A stretch of DNA of 49,019 bases from positions 1 to 49,019 of IMG/VR virus record IMGVR_UViG_3300044624_000287. One strand, given 5' to 3'. The translations under genes were made by a program, and so were the position numbers. The notes beneath the pieces are model-generated. The model was not told the DNA's origin and did not search any database. It saw nothing but the letters and a program-made list of their open reading frames with translations. This document shows positions 48,311-49,019 of this stretch, in pieces. How positions within the stretch are numbered: position 1 is the stretch's first letter; every line of letters starts with the position of its first letter. This DNA comes from a virus.

Positions 48311-48462
48311 TTCCCAAGCCCCACCTTTCCAAGTAATAGATTGACAATCCGGTCCGACAAGTCATCAGGCAAAAATCGGAGCAGACCTAGTAGCCACCAG
48401 ATGACCAATAGGTAAACAAACACCTTCAAAAACATGTCGAATTGTTTTTGGTACTCATTCAT
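48307..48462 (-). CDS. Small membrane protein
   Basis: A 51-residue protein, MNEYQKQFDMFLKVFVYLLV, with one strong hydrophobic segment (VYLLVIWWLLGLL, residues 16-28) and an amphipathic helical end. It is tightly coupled to its neighbours by short overlaps. It may be an antiholin, pinholin-like or other lysis-timing protein; this is inference from position only. Confidence 0.6.
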   Translation of the reverse strand: MNEYQKQFDMFLKVFVYLLVIWWLLGLLRFLPDDLSDRIVNLLLGKVGLGK

Positions 48463-48544
48463 TGCTCAACTTTGGATAAACAACTATCCAGAAAAAATAG
48501 TTTAAAGGAACAGCAGCCCAAAGTAATACATCAAAGTATGTCAT
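48455..48544 (-). CDS. 29-residue membrane peptide
   Basis: A 29-codon frame, MTYFDVLLWAAVPLNYFFWI followed by VVYPKLSNE, is hydrophobic over most of its length. The ATG overlaps the TGA of the preceding gene (ATGA), with AGGAGGATG just upstream in that gene. Coupling and the membrane pattern support a real micro-gene, probably part of the lysis cluster. Confidence 0.5.
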   Translation of the reverse strand: MTYFDVLLWAAVPLNYFFWIVVYPKLSNE

Positions 48545-49019
48545 CTTCCGCATCCTCCTTTAGGACACAAGCTCATCAACTCGTTAATGCCAATAAACAC
48601 AAGAAGTAAAACAAAAGCAACACCACCAATGATCATGGCGATCTCATTCATTTCTTGTTCTTTTTCCTTGGCCTTCTTTTCCTCGGCTCTCAATGCTGCC
48701 ATCTCCTTGGCATCATCCCTGTCCATCTCAGCTTGACGGGCCTTGATTTTGTTCCAGACATCGATCTTGCCGGTCTGCATAAAGAGCATTTTTAGCTCTT
48801 CCTCAAAGGCTCTGGCTTGCTCTAGCGCCATTTCAATCTGCAGGGCTGCTCCCATGTTGGAGCCTTTTTTCTCCCTCTTGGCCTGAAGCATGGCCTTCGT
48901 TGCTTGACTCTTAGCGTCAAACATCTTACCAATCATAGGAGCAAGACCGCCTAAATCATTGGCGACTTTGCTGGCCTTTTTGACCATGCTGATGGCGCTT
49001 TGCAGGCCATTTAGCGCCG
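48541..49019 (-). CDS. Coiled-coil protein with C-terminal membrane anchor, 5' end beyond window
   Basis: The frame is open to the right edge: 158 residues are visible, the first ATG being at 48987 (MVKKASKVANDLGGLAPMIG). The middle is a long charged coiled coil (MDRDDAKEMAALRAEEKKAK). Near the end is one membrane helix (IAMIIGGVAFVLLLVFIGIN), followed by a Cys/Gly-rich tail. Upstream in-frame residues LNGLQSAIS suggest the true start lies outside. If the window were circular, the frame would be continuous with the collagen-like fibre. It probably belongs to the lysis/membrane cluster. Confidence 0.7.
   Translation of the reverse strand, partial: ALNGLQSAISMVKKASKVANDLGGLAPMIGKMFDAKSQATKAMLQAKREKKGSNMGAALQIEMALEQARAFEEELKMLFMQTGKIDVWNKIKARQAEMDRDDAKEMAALRAEEKKAKEKEQEMNEIAMIIGGVAFVLLLVFIGINELMSLCPKGGCGR

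Noticed and set aside
1-49019. tRNA genes, integrase, lysogeny repressor or insertion sequences
   Set aside because: None could be seen by eye; the short HTH and RHH proteins are not of lysogeny-repressor size, and no transposase-like frame exists.

Overview
The window is most of the genome of a tailed double-stranded DNA bacteriophage, probably short-tailed (podovirus-like). It carries large and small terminase, a portal of about 710 residues, scaffold, HK97-fold-type capsid, two adaptor-like proteins, three large internal-virion-type proteins, a GH19 endolysin and an embedded Rz/Rz1 spanin pair. There is no tape-measure gene, tail sheath, phage RNA polymerase or integrase. The spanins imply a host with an outer membrane. 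Protein flavour suggests a virulent environmental (freshwater or marine) phage of a proteobacterium, but nothing in the sequence names the host.

Layout. Positions 1-12273, minus strand: packaging and capsid genes, read from 12.3 kb down to a giant collagen-like fibre that runs off the left edge. Positions 12274-12915: a divergent control region. Positions 12916-32035, plus strand: the early/replication block. It opens with a striking cluster of AATATTCC motifs (13533-13875). Then come a cassette of tiny overlapping genes, an array of five hairpins (15874-15994), a MoxR-type ATPase/vWA-metallopeptidase module, and more small genes. After these lie family A DNA polymerase, Cas4-like nuclease, VRR-NUC nuclease, HNH-like protein, SNF2-like helicase, an ssDNA-binding-protein candidate and a primase-helicase. 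A rho-independent terminator (32080-32110) separates it from the convergent right block. Positions 32109-49019, minus strand: small virion genes, internal virion proteins of 2261, 481 and 341 aa, tail fibre and tail tube/hub proteins, endolysin, spanins, holin candidate and several tiny membrane proteins, entered from beyond the right edge.

If the two ends are joined, the two minus-strand blocks become one late operon of about 29 kb opposing one early operon of about 19 kb. The window therefore looks like a circularly permuted genome opened inside or next to the repetitive collagen gene. The collagen frame and the right-edge gene are even in the same frame across the join.

Regulation appears to use host sigma-70-type promoters with an unusual shared form, TTGACA-N16-TA(A/T)CAT. 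They lie before the late operon (12307-12334, minus), inside it after the portal gene (7937-7964, minus), and before the nuclease/helicase genes (24558-24585, plus). Most genes are packed with ATGA, TAATG or GTGA overlaps, so translational coupling is common. Several genes are under 60 codons. No tRNA, CRISPR array, insertion sequence or integration module was seen.
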